The position numbers and the translations under genes were made by a program. A DNA stretch of 64,000 nucleotides from an uncultured Lachnospiraceae bacterium (GTDB taxonomy: Bacteria > Bacillota > Clostridia > Lachnospirales > Lachnospiraceae), in contig CAMXIK010000001.1 of NCBI GenBank assembly GCA_947243855.1, positions 186,001-250,000 on the forward strand, read 5' to 3'. Shown one piece after another: positions 48,854 through 58,413 of the stretch (position 1 is the stretch's first letter; every line of letters begins with the position of its first letter). Below the pieces are notes generated by a model. The model worked only from the letters and a program-made list of their open reading frames with translations. It was not told the origin of the DNA and did not search any database.

Positions 48854-50384
48854 GGCGGCGTATCATAAAATATGCCTGTTAGGAATGGCAGTCATGGTTT
48901 TCTGCACGGCCTGCGGCGGACAGGAGGAAACTAACACATTAATCTATGCCAGCGGAGACTATACCCGCATCAATCCGGCCATGGATGAACATGGAGAAAT
49001 CAATCTTCTTCTCTTTGACGGCCTTACGGCTCACAACGGGGACAACGAGGTCGTTCCTGCGTTAGCAAAAAGCTGGGAGTTCGACGAAGCTTCCAGCACC
49101 TATACCTTTCATCTGGAAGAAGGCGTCAAGTGGCATGACGGAGAGCCGTTTACGGCGGAGGATGTAAAGTTTACGATTGAGGCCATTATGGACCCGGAAA
49201 ACGCTTCCGAAAACGCGCCAAACTATGAGGATGTGGAGGAGATCAGGGTTGTGGATGAGACAACCGTAGCCTTTCGTCTGGCGGCGCCCAATGTGGCTTT
49301 TTTAGACTATATGACGATGGCGGTACTGCCCAAACATCTGCTTGAAGGAGAGAACATGCAGGAGGCGGACTTTTTCCGTTCGCCAGTAGGGACAGGGCCG
49401 TATAGGCTGGAAAGCTGGGATGCGGGACAGTTGATCGTTCTGACTAAGAATGAGCATTATTTCCGGGGAACGCCTCACATAGAGCGGGTGATTTTTAAAA
49501 TTGTTACGGACGACAACGCGAAGGCGTTACAGATGGAGGCGGGCGAGGTGGATTTGGCGCTTCTTACGCCCAAGGCGGCACAGTCCTTTGCGGACAGGGA
49601 GGGATATATCTGCTACGACATGGAGACTTCCGATTATCGGGGGATTCTCTTTAATTTCCAACATGCGTTTTGGCAGAAAAACAGGGATATCATTCCGGCG
49701 GTCTGCTATGCTATCGACAGGCAGGCGATTATTGACGCGGTGCTTCTGGGGCAGGGAATGCCCGCCTACGGGCCGCTGCAGCGCAATGTTTATAACAATG
49801 AAAAGGTAGAACAGTACGCTTATAATCCGCAAAAAGCGAGAGAGGTCTTGGAGGAGGCTGGCTGCACGCTGGGGGAGGATGGTTTTTACGAGAGGGATGG
49901 AGAAAAACTTTCGTTTGTGATCAGCGTGGGCGCGGGCGACCAAGTGCGCATCGATATGGCGCAGGCGGCGGCGCAGCAGATCAGCCAGATCGGGATCGAA
50001 TGCAAGGTGGAGATTCCCACCCGCATCGATTGGGAAAAGCAGATGGCCTATCTGATCGGCTGGGGAAGTCCTTTCGACGCGGACGATCATACATATAAAG
50101 TGTTTGGCACGGGCAAGGGGGCAAATTACAGCGGCTATTCCAACGAGGCGGTGGACCGGTATCTGACGCAGGCAAGAGCGTCCGATGATCCTAAGGTGCG
50201 GGCGGATGCCTACGACCGCTTTCAGGAAGAGCTTGCCAAAGACCCGGCCTACGCCTTTATCTGCTATATCGACGCCAATTATGTGGCGGACGCCTCGATT
50301 CACGGCATTTCCAAGGACACGGTGATGGGGCATCACGGCGTTGGTATTTTCTGGAACATTGAGGACTGGACGATAGGAGAGTGA
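48771..50384 (+). CDS. ABC transporter substrate-binding lipoprotein (family 5, nickel/peptide type); start uncertain, true start may be downstream of 48771
   Basis: Lipobox VMVFCTACGG; LAKSWEFDEASSTYTFHLEEGVKWHDGEPFTAEDV, SPVGTGPYRLESW. Confidence 0.82.
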   Translation: MSMKIWHALLRSGEWPSEKYWRRCRGFKAAYHKICLLGMAVMVFCTACGGQEETNTLIYASGDYTRINPAMDEHGEINLLLFDGLTAHNGDNEVVPALAKSWEFDEASSTYTFHLEEGVKWHDGEPFTAEDVKFTIEAIMDPENASENAPNYEDVEEIRVVDETTVAFRLAAPNVAFLDYMTMAVLPKHLLEGENMQEADFFRSPVGTGPYRLESWDAGQLIVLTKNEHYFRGTPHIERVIFKIVTDDNAKALQMEAGEVDLALLTPKAAQSFADREGYICYDMETSDYRGILFNFQHAFWQKNRDIIPAVCYAIDRQAIIDAVLLGQGMPAYGPLQRNVYNNEKVEQYAYNPQKAREVLEEAGCTLGEDGFYERDGEKLSFVISVGAGDQVRIDMAQAAAQQISQIGIECKVEIPTRIDWEKQMAYLIGWGSPFDADDHTYKVFGTGKGANYSGYSNEAVDRYLTQARASDDPKVRADAYDRFQEELAKDPAYAFICYIDANYVADASIHGISKDTVMGHHGVGIFWNIEDWTIGE

Positions 50385-50391
50385 AAGATAA

Positions 50392-51147
50392 ATGGATGTG
50401 CTGACAGTCAAAGATTTGTCGGTCAGTTTTTACAGGGAGTCGGGCGAGATCGAGGCTGTAAAACATGTTAGTTTTTCCTTGCGTCCGGGCGAAATTCTGG
50501 TTATTATGGGAGATACCGGGTGTGGGAAAAGCGTGCTTTGTAAGAGCATTGTCAAGCTGTTACCGGATATCGCTAAGATCAAGACGGGACAGATACTTTT
50601 TCAGGGAAAAGAGATTACCGGTTATTCGGAGAAGGAAATGCAGAAGCTGCGCGGCGCGTCTTTTTCCATGATCTTTCAAAATCCGATGACAGCCCTGAAC
50701 CCCTGCATGAGCGTGGGCGCGCAGATTGCCGAGGCAGTACGCCTGCGAAGCCCGGAACTGTCCCGCAGGGAACGATGGGATAGGGTGATAGAGCTTCTGG
50801 AATTGGTGGGGATCGACCGCGCCAAAGAGCGGGCAGGGCAGTACCCGTTCCACTTTTCCGGCGGTATGGCGCAGCGGTGTGTGATTGCCATTGCGCTGGC
50901 GGCAGATCCGGCGGTGTTGTTTGCGGATGAGCCGACTACCTCTCTGGATGAAGGGATGCAGGAGCAGATTTTGGCGTTGTTATTGGAGCTGCGGGAAAAG
51001 CTGGGAATGGCTGTGATCTTAATTACCCACAATCCCAAGGTGGCGGCGCGGGTGGCGGACCGGGCAGCCCTGATGCGCGATGGGGAACTTTACAGGATTG
51101 GAGATACGGAGGAAATCTTTGAGGAGATCATATATAACAATTATTGA
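50392..51147 (+). CDS. ABC transporter ATP-binding protein (NikD/OppD type)
   Basis: GDTGCGKSVL, FSGGMAQRCVIAIALA, VLFADEPTTSLD. Confidence 0.9.
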   Translation: MDVLTVKDLSVSFYRESGEIEAVKHVSFSLRPGEILVIMGDTGCGKSVLCKSIVKLLPDIAKIKTGQILFQGKEITGYSEKEMQKLRGASFSMIFQNPMTALNPCMSVGAQIAEAVRLRSPELSRRERWDRVIELLELVGIDRAKERAGQYPFHFSGGMAQRCVIAIALAADPAVLFADEPTTSLDEGMQEQILALLLELREKLGMAVILITHNPKVAARVADRAALMRDGELYRIGDTEEIFEEIIYNNY

Positions 51148-52108
51148 GGAATTGATTCGATTTGTGCTAAGCGTGTTTTTTTTGTCTGTTTTGGTGTTTA
51201 CTCTGTCCAGAGTGGCGCCGGGGGACCCGCTTTACGCCTATTACGGGGACCGGGTAGAGAAGATGGGCACGCTGGAACAGGAGGCGGCCAGAGAAAGACT
51301 CGGCCTGCACGAGCCGATCCCCGTGCAATATGTGCGCTGGGTCAAAAATGCGGCTCACGGTGATTTTGGGATTTCTTATCAATACAAAAGGGACGTGAAG
51401 GAAGTGATTGCCGGGCGGCTTGGAAACACCTTGCTTTTAGGCGGCCTCGGCTTTGTCATCATTTTTGTTTTGGCGCTCTTACTGGGACTTTTCTGCGCGT
51501 GGCGGGAGGAGAAACGGGCGGACAAAATCGTCTGTGGGATCGGCACGCTCACAAGCTGCATTCCCGAATTTTGGCTGTCATTGCTGTTAATTTTGGTATT
51601 TTCCGTATGGCTTAAGTGGCTGCCAAGCTCCGGCGCTTATTCGATGGGAGCGGAGGGAAGCCTTGCGGACAGGGGGCGGCATCTGCTCCTGCCGCTTACG
51701 GTGGTGGTGCTTGGGCATTTGTGGTATTATGCGTATCTTGTGCGAAACAGATTGTTGGAGGAGACGCGGGCGGATTACGTGCTTTTGGCAAGGATGAAAG
51801 GGCTGTCGGGAAAACAGGTGTTGTACCGGCACTGTCTGCGAAACGCCCTGCCCTCTTATCTGAGCATGATGGCGATCGCCTTTCCTCATATTTTAGGCGG
51901 CACTTATGTGGCGGAGACGGTGTTTTCTTATCCCGGCATTGGGACGTTAGCTTATGAGAGCGCCAGATATCAGGATTACAATCTGCTGATGTTAGTCAGT
52001 CTTATGACTGGCATTTTGGTGATTTTTGGAAATATGATTGCAGAAATCCTGAACGAGCGGATTGACCCGCGAATATATCTGAAAACAGAAGCGCAGCAGA
52101 GGAGGTGA
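51080..52108 (+). CDS. ABC transporter permease (NikB/OppB type); true start inside the ATPase 3' end
   Basis: RVAPGDPLYAYYG, EETRADYVLLARMKGLSGKQVLYRHCLRNALPSYLS, GTYVAETVFSYPGIGTLAYESA. Confidence 0.88.
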   Translation: MGNFTGLEIRRKSLRRSYITIIEELIRFVLSVFFLSVLVFTLSRVAPGDPLYAYYGDRVEKMGTLEQEAARERLGLHEPIPVQYVRWVKNAAHGDFGISYQYKRDVKEVIAGRLGNTLLLGGLGFVIIFVLALLLGLFCAWREEKRADKIVCGIGTLTSCIPEFWLSLLLILVFSVWLKWLPSSGAYSMGAEGSLADRGRHLLLPLTVVVLGHLWYYAYLVRNRLLEETRADYVLLARMKGLSGKQVLYRHCLRNALPSYLSMMAIAFPHILGGTYVAETVFSYPGIGTLAYESARYQDYNLLMLVSLMTGILVIFGNMIAEILNERIDPRIYLKTEAQQRR

Positions 52109-52115
52109 GGGGAGT

Positions 52116-52931
52116 TTGCAAAGAAAATTTCCTAGGTTTTCCTTGCTTCTATTGGCGATGATCCTTGCCGGCTGTCTGGCCTGCGAATGTATGATGACAA
52201 AAGATCCGGTCTATATGGATCTGGCAAACAGCAATGCTGCTCCCAGCAGGGCGTTTCTGTTCGGAACGGACGCCATGGGGCGGGATATTTTTTCGATGAT
52301 CTGGTACGGCGGCAGAATTTCGCTGCTGATTGGATTCTTGGCGACCCTTATTTCCACAGTGGCGGCGGTTCTTGTGGGAAGTATCAGCGGCTATGCGCCG
52401 TCTTGGGCGGACGGTATGATCATGAGGACGACGGATATTGTGTTAAGCATTCCCAGTCTTTTACTCACGGTTTTTTTGCAGGCGGCGATCGGCGGCGAGG
52501 GCGTTTACCGTCTGGCTGTGGTGATTGGGCTGACAAGCTGGATGAGCATGGCCAAGGTGGTGCGGACGGAGGTTTTGCAGTTAAAAAACACGGATTATGT
52601 GTTGGCGGCCCGGTGTCTGGGCGGCGGTTTTTTTCATATTCTGCGTCGTCATCTGGCGCCCAACTTTGCAGCCTCTATTTTATTTATGGTGGTGATGAAT
52701 GTGAGAAATGCCATCGTGGCGGAATCCACCTTAAGCTTTATGGGAATCGGTCTCCCCGTGGGGGTGATCTCTTGGGGGAGTATGCTTTCCCTGTCGGAAA
52801 ATGCGCTCTTATCCCGTTCATGGTGGATGATCCTGATTCCGGGCGCCTTTCTGGTGACGACTCTTTTATGCCTGACGAATCTGGGGAACTATATGAGGAA
52901 GAGCATCAATAAGCGGCATAGCAATTTATAG
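52116..52931 (+). CDS. ABC transporter permease (NikC/OppC type)
   Basis: FGTDAMGRDIFSMIWYGGRISL, LKNTDYVLAARCLGGGFFHILRRHLAPN, ESTLSFMGIGLPVGVISWG. Confidence 0.9.
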   Translation: MQRKFPRFSLLLLAMILAGCLACECMMTKDPVYMDLANSNAAPSRAFLFGTDAMGRDIFSMIWYGGRISLLIGFLATLISTVAAVLVGSISGYAPSWADGMIMRTTDIVLSIPSLLLTVFLQAAIGGEGVYRLAVVIGLTSWMSMAKVVRTEVLQLKNTDYVLAARCLGGGFFHILRRHLAPNFAASILFMVVMNVRNAIVAESTLSFMGIGLPVGVISWGSMLSLSENALLSRSWWMILIPGAFLVTTLLCLTNLGNYMRKSINKRHSNL

Positions 52932-52978
52932 TCGTTTTTGGGAAGAATGTTACGGTATTTGACGCGGAGGAAACACAA

Positions 52979-55369
52979 ATGAGAAGCGGAAAACGGATTG
53001 CGCTTGGCGGTATGATTCTTGTATTGTCCGCCATGACGGCGGGAAGCAGTTTTTTGGCGAAAGAAACGGAAGGGAAAGGCGAAACAGATCGTTTCTGCGG
53101 TATTTGCATCAATGAAGTATGCAGCGATTTTTTCCCGACTTCTTTTACGGAAACGCAGACGCCCAGCGATTGGATTGAATTATATAATTGCTCTGAGGAA
53201 ACGGTCAATTTGGGCGGGTATTATCTCTCGGATGACGAGGAAGACTTACATAAGTGCAGTCTGCCCGCAGTCCAGGTGCCGCCGGACAGTTACTATGTGA
53301 TCCACAGCAGATGCGATGAGACACAGGAGGGCGAGGCAAGCCTGAATTTTGGGATCGACGCGCAGGGAGAAACCTTGTATTTATCCAATCGGGAGGGCGT
53401 CATAGATGTGGTTCGTGTCCCGGAGCTTGACAGCAATACTACATGGAGCAGGATGACAGATGCGGGGAGCAGGTGGGAGCATACGCAGCAGACTTATTGT
53501 GTCTCCAATGATTCAGCCGGAGCAGTTCAAGAGAAAATAGCGGAACCAGTTTTTTCGGCGGCAGGCGGTTTTTATGCGGACGAATTTGCGCTGGAACTGG
53601 AAGCGCCGTCGGGAAGCCGGATTTATTATACGTTGGACGGGAGCGAGCCGGACAGCGAAAGTTCTTTGTATGAGGAACCGATATGGATTCGGGACGTGTC
53701 GGGGGAGCCGGACGTCTATGCGGCGAGAACCGATTTTGCGCCGTTACAGGTTTCCCGCGAGGGCGGCCCGGTGCAAAAACTTATGGTGGTACGCGCGATC
53801 GCGATAGACGCGGAGGGCAGAAAAAGCGAGGTTGTCACGAACTCCTATCTTGTGGGCGGCGAATGGAAAGAGAATTGCATGGAAATGTATACGGTTTCCC
53901 TAGTAACCGACCCGTATCATTTATTTGATTATGAGGAAGGCATTTATGTATTAGGGAAGCGGTTCGACGACTTTCTCAATGCGGGAGGCGATTTGGAGGA
54001 TGCGATACAGGCGGATGCGAACTATCGTATCAGAGGGAAAAAATCGGAACGACCGGCAAGTATCGAAGTATTTGACGAAAATGGGACGTGTGTGCTTGAC
54101 CGTGAAATCGGCATACGGATTCATGGCAGTACCACCAGAGGGTGCGTCCAAAAAAGTTTTTCCGCCTTTGCCCGTGAAATTTACGACGGGGAGAATACCA
54201 TTGATGGACTCTTCGGGGAAGGAACGAGCGTACATAAATTCTTTCTCTATACGAACAGGGAAGGCACCAAGCTGAGAGACGCTCTGGTTTCCAGAATGCT
54301 CGCCGATAGGGATATGGCCACGCAGTCCCATATATACTGCAACTTGTTTTTAGACGGGGAGTATTGGGGAATGTACCTTTTGTCGGAGGTATACGACGAA
54401 TACTATTTTGAGAATCATTATGGCATCAGCCGGGACAATATTGAAATATGCGGGGGCGCTTCGCCGCAGGATGTGGTGGATTGGTTAGAGACCGTTCCGG
54501 ACAAATCGGACGCGGCGGTATATGATCAACTGTGCCAGATGATCGACGTGCAGAGTTTTATCGAGTATTATGCGGCAATGCTGTATTTAAACGACAGCGA
54601 CTGGTTAAGTTATAATGCCAGAAGCTACCGGAGCATAGAACCCGGACCGGGAAAGAATGAAGACGGAAAATGGCGCTGGGGCGTGTGGGATGTGGAAACG
54701 ACGATGTATGATGCGCATGAGGACACCTTTCACATGGGAAATGTATCTTCATGGGAAAATGATAAGATTGCGCAGGCGTTGATGGAACATGAGGAGTTTC
54801 GGGAACGGTTCGTCGTTACCTATATGGATTTATATAATACGCTTTGGAGGGAAGAGTGTATTCTGCCCGTTGTTTCCGATATGAGGGAGGGGATCGGCAA
54901 CTCTTATGCCTCACATATGGAGCGTTTTTACGAAGGCGTAGCCATCAATGAGTATTATGACAAGCTGGTGAATTTTTTGTCGGAAAGAGACGATTATGTT
55001 TTTTCTCACGTGAAGGAAGAGTTTGCCTTGGACAAAGAACCGGTGTGGCTGGTTATTTTGTCCAATGAAGCCGGAGCGGCTTCCATCAGGGTCAACACGT
55101 CGGTAATAGACATGCCGGAGACATGGTGGCAGGGCTTGTATTTTGCGGACTATCCAGTGGAAGCGGCGGTTGACGAGGTATACGAAGGCTATGAATTTCT
55201 TGGGTGGTACACGCAGGACGGCGAGCTTTTGAGTAGCGACAAGGTTCTCAAACTAGATCTGACGGAGGAAACCAATACCGTCTGCCTCCGGTTTGCCAAA
55301 GACGAAAGGGCTACGGGGAAAACAGCGGAAGATAGAGAAACAGATCAAAAACCCCGTCTTCTGTTTTGA
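52979..55369 (+). CDS. multidomain CotH kinase family protein (copy 3): lamin-tail-like, chitobiase C-terminal-like, CotH, InlB-B-repeat-like
   Basis: ICINEVCSDF...SDWIELYNCSEETVNLGGYYLSDDEED (LTD-like); IYYTLDGSEPDSES; GIRIHGSTTRGCVQKSFSAFAREIY, FLDGEYWGMYLLSEVYDEYYF, KWRWGVWDVETTMYD; YEGYEFLGWYTQDGEL. Confidence 0.85.
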   Translation: MRSGKRIALGGMILVLSAMTAGSSFLAKETEGKGETDRFCGICINEVCSDFFPTSFTETQTPSDWIELYNCSEETVNLGGYYLSDDEEDLHKCSLPAVQVPPDSYYVIHSRCDETQEGEASLNFGIDAQGETLYLSNREGVIDVVRVPELDSNTTWSRMTDAGSRWEHTQQTYCVSNDSAGAVQEKIAEPVFSAAGGFYADEFALELEAPSGSRIYYTLDGSEPDSESSLYEEPIWIRDVSGEPDVYAARTDFAPLQVSREGGPVQKLMVVRAIAIDAEGRKSEVVTNSYLVGGEWKENCMEMYTVSLVTDPYHLFDYEEGIYVLGKRFDDFLNAGGDLEDAIQADANYRIRGKKSERPASIEVFDENGTCVLDREIGIRIHGSTTRGCVQKSFSAFAREIYDGENTIDGLFGEGTSVHKFFLYTNREGTKLRDALVSRMLADRDMATQSHIYCNLFLDGEYWGMYLLSEVYDEYYFENHYGISRDNIEICGGASPQDVVDWLETVPDKSDAAVYDQLCQMIDVQSFIEYYAAMLYLNDSDWLSYNARSYRSIEPGPGKNEDGKWRWGVWDVETTMYDAHEDTFHMGNVSSWENDKIAQALMEHEEFRERFVVTYMDLYNTLWREECILPVVSDMREGIGNSYASHMERFYEGVAINEYYDKLVNFLSERDDYVFSHVKEEFALDKEPVWLVILSNEAGAASIRVNTSVIDMPETWWQGLYFADYPVEAAVDEVYEGYEFLGWYTQDGELLSSDKVLKLDLTEETNTVCLRFAKDERATGKTAEDRETDQKPRLLF

Positions 55370-56693
55370 TTTCCATATTGCCATGATATCTTTTTACGAT
55401 TTCCGACATGCTTTGCAGGCCAAGGCCATGGTTTCTCTTATCTGGCTTGGAAGTAGGAGGGAGCATGCCGCTTTCCAATTGCTTGCGGGATATGGTTTCG
55501 GCCTGCGTTGTTCCTTCTTCGGGGTAAGGGTTGCTGATTTCCAGACAAAACAGCCCTTTCCCCGCTTTGCTTTTCAAAGAAATTTCTCTTAGCGGTTCGT
55601 CCAGTTTCAGGCACGCCTCCATGGCGTTGTCCAGCGCGTTGGCGTACAGAGCGCAGAGGTCTGTTTTGTCATAGGGGAGCGGCGCGGAGATATCCGCTTC
55701 TATTTTTAGGCGGATATGGCATCGTTCCATAACGCTTTTTTTGACGGTGAGCACGGCGTTGACCGTGGAATCCCCGCAGTAAGAAAAAGACTGGGAAAGG
55801 GCGGTATTGCCGGAAAGCTCTTCGGCGTATGCCGCCCTTTTTTCTTCGGGCAGAGCGGACAAGACCTGAATGTGGTTGGCCAGATCGTGCTTTAAGCGGC
55901 GGACTTCAAAGTGCTGCTGTTCCATGGCCTCGTAGTATTTGTGGTTAATCTCTGTGAACATAGTCTGCTGTTCCAGTTTCCGCTGCCCGGCCAGAACCGA
56001 GACGCACCAGAGCAGGCTGATGATGGCGAACAGGGAGATCAAAAGCAAAATGCCATATTCTCTGTGGACGAAAATGTCAAAGGAAGAGTTATAAGGACGA
56101 AACAGGGTGGCGACAGACAAAACAATGCCAAGAGGGGTTATAGTAAGGAGAAACAGTAACCGCCACATACTGTCCGAAAGGCTATAATCTTTATCGGGTG
56201 CAAATTTTCTGGTGTAGAGGTACAAGACGAGTGCAAAAGGAAGCGTGAACAGGCTGGAGATGCTGTAGCCGTGTTCGGATTGCATTAATATCTCGTTACC
56301 GATATCGCCCCCAAAGACGATCACGCTGAATCCATTCGTCTTTGTCGGAAACAAAAGATCATGGATATAGTTGTCCCGCAAAGCGTTGAAGGAAAAGATC
56401 GTCATGGAAAACATCAGCCCGATGGTAATTCGCTGCCAGATGGAGCCTTCGCATGTAAGCAGGACGATTGCCAGAAAAACCGGAGTAGTTGCCAGAATAT
56501 TAAAGGGGTCTCCGATAAAAATGATCATGGAGGCAAGCAGAGAACAGCCGAAAAACAGCAAAAAGCGCCTCCACCTTTTTTCAGAAATTTTGATCAGGTG
56601 CGACATGGAGCGCATCATGAGCCATCCGGAAAGTAAGGTGGTGACACCATGCAGGATTTGGATGAAAGTGATTACGTTAATCTTCATTTTCAT
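55311..56693 (-). CDS. GHKL-domain sensor histidine kinase (AgrC-like)
   Basis: N-terminal multi-TM, EVRRLKHDLANHIQVLSAL, ALYANALDNAMEACLKL, NHGLGLQSMSEIVKRYHG. Confidence 0.9.
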   Translation of the reverse strand: MKMKINVITFIQILHGVTTLLSGWLMMRSMSHLIKISEKRWRRFLLFFGCSLLASMIIFIGDPFNILATTPVFLAIVLLTCEGSIWQRITIGLMFSMTIFSFNALRDNYIHDLLFPTKTNGFSVIVFGGDIGNEILMQSEHGYSISSLFTLPFALVLYLYTRKFAPDKDYSLSDSMWRLLFLLTITPLGIVLSVATLFRPYNSSFDIFVHREYGILLLISLFAIISLLWCVSVLAGQRKLEQQTMFTEINHKYYEAMEQQHFEVRRLKHDLANHIQVLSALPEEKRAAYAEELSGNTALSQSFSYCGDSTVNAVLTVKKSVMERCHIRLKIEADISAPLPYDKTDLCALYANALDNAMEACLKLDEPLREISLKSKAGKGLFCLEISNPYPEEGTTQAETISRKQLESGMLPPTSKPDKRNHGLGLQSMSEIVKRYHGNMEIKTEDGVFDLFLYLPLFSP

Positions 56694-57400
56694 TGACCTC
56701 CCATCATAGATCTGGCGATTTTTTGTAAAGCGGTTTCCCGGTATCTTCTGCTGCAGGGAAGTTCCCGCCCGTTTATGGCGACGGATTCGCTGCCAAGATA
56801 CGCAACGCCAGCAGGATTGATTAGATAGCGTTGGTGAATCCGCACGAAATCGGGAGAAAGCTGCTTCTCGATCTCATCCAGTCTGGCATAAAAAGAATAT
56901 TCGCCTCTGGCGGTTACCAGAGTGACCTTCCGTCTGTCCGAATAAAAATAGAGAATGTCAGAAACATGGAAACGCCAAGTGCCGTCCATATTTTTCAAGG
57001 TAAAGGTGTGGGATTCTTCCAGAGCGAATTTGGCGCGCACCCGTCCGATTAACTGCCGCAGTTTTTCCTCCATGACTGGCTTCATCAGATAATCAAACGC
57101 CTGCACAAGGTAGCCGTCAAAGACATAATCGGAATATCCGGTCACAAAGACAATCATAATCTGTTTATCAAAGGTTCTGATCTTTTCCGCGGTTTCCATG
57201 CCGTTTAAACCCTTCATTTCCACGTCCAGAAAAAGCAGGTCGATTTCACCCGGATGGTTTGCAAGCCACGAGGCGGCGTTTGTGCCCGAAGAAAATTCGT
57301 AGACGATCTCTTCCGAATCTTCAATCAGTATCTTTTCCAGTTGGAAGCGCAGGGCGTCCCTTGCGTTTATTTCATCATCACAGATTGCAATTCGCAGCAT
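56690..57400 (-). CDS. LytTR family response regulator
   Basis: Receiver MLRIAICDDEINARD...LLFLDVEMKGLNGMETAEKIR; C-terminal LytTR IHQRYLINPAGV; overlaps the kinase by 4 nt. Confidence 0.93.
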   Translation of the reverse strand: MLRIAICDDEINARDALRFQLEKILIEDSEEIVYEFSSGTNAASWLANHPGEIDLLFLDVEMKGLNGMETAEKIRTFDKQIMIVFVTGYSDYVFDGYLVQAFDYLMKPVMEEKLRQLIGRVRAKFALEESHTFTLKNMDGTWRFHVSDILYFYSDRRKVTLVTARGEYSFYARLDEIEKQLSPDFVRIHQRYLINPAGVAYLGSESVAINGRELPCSRRYRETALQKIARSMMGGQ

Positions 57401-57457
57401 GAGAAAACTCCTTTTGATAATTACCTAGCTATAGGTTGAGTATATCATATTTTCAGG

Positions 57458-57543
57458 AGTACAGTCCTGTACTGTCATGTCAAACTTTACATTCCAGCCG
57501 TTCAAATTTTACATCTTCCGCAAAATCCCACCAAATTTTACAC
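57458..57543. promoter_or_regulatory. palindrome plus three direct repeats between the TCS and ABC genes
   Basis: AGTACAG-TC-CTGTACT (57458-57473); CAAACTTTACAT (57481), CAAATTTTACAT (57503), CAAATTTTACAC (57532). Confidence 0.6.
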
Positions 57544-57630
57544 GCAGAAGGTCAGAAATGACAGCCGTTCTTTTAGTGTGGAGAAATTATGATAAGTTCG
57601 TTTCAGATACATTTTAAGGAGGAAAGGATT

Positions 57631-58368
57631 ATGTTATATGTAAAGGAGCTTCACAAAACATACGAGGCAGGCAAAAACAAATATGAAGTGCTGCAGGGAA
57701 TCGACTTTCATGTGGCGCAGGGCGAGTTTGTGGCGGTCATGGGGCCGTCTGGCTCCGGCAAAACCACGCTGCTTAATTGTATTTCCTGTTACATTCCCTT
57801 TGACAAGGGAAATATCAAACTGGGCGGTATGGAACTGGCGGGCATGAATGAGGAGGAACTGGCGAGGGTTAGAAATACGAAGATCGGCTTTGTGTTTCAG
57901 GACTTTATGCTTTTGGACGGGCTGACGATCCGGGAAAATATTCTGGTGCCGCGCATCGTGCAGGGAGAGGTATCGAAGGAGGCAGAGAAGCTGGCGGATC
58001 AGCTTGCGGCCATGTTTGGGATTGGGCATATTCTGGATAAATATCCTGCAGAAATCTCCGGCGGCGAAAAACAGCGGGCGGCGGTGGCGAGAAGCCTGAT
58101 CAACAATCCGCTGATCATTCTGGCCGACGAGCCGACGGGAAATCTGGATTCTAAGTCCAGCCGGGCGGTGATCGAGACGTTTATCAATGCGAAACAGAAG
58201 ATGAACGCCACCATCTTTATGGTGACACACGACAGTTTTGCGGCGTCCTTTTGCGACAGAGTGATTCTGCTGAAAGACGGGACGGTTTACAAGCAGCTTG
58301 AAAAGTGGGAAGACCGCAGCGTATTCCAAGATCAGTTATTAGACGCAATTAAAGAGATGAGCGAGTAG
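57631..58368 (+). CDS. ABC transporter ATP-binding protein (BceA-like)
   Basis: GPSGSGKTTLLNCIS, ISGGEKQRAAVARSL, IILADEPTGNLDSK; ATG 57631 with AAGGAGG upstream. Confidence 0.95.
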   Translation: MLYVKELHKTYEAGKNKYEVLQGIDFHVAQGEFVAVMGPSGSGKTTLLNCISCYIPFDKGNIKLGGMELAGMNEEELARVRNTKIGFVFQDFMLLDGLTIRENILVPRIVQGEVSKEAEKLADQLAAMFGIGHILDKYPAEISGGEKQRAAVARSLINNPLIILADEPTGNLDSKSSRAVIETFINAKQKMNATIFMVTHDSFAASFCDRVILLKDGTVYKQLEKWEDRSVFQDQLLDAIKEMSE

Positions 58369-58413
58369 CGGGCATTTTCTGCATATGTGGTAAGATGGAC
58401 AGGAGGAAATAGA

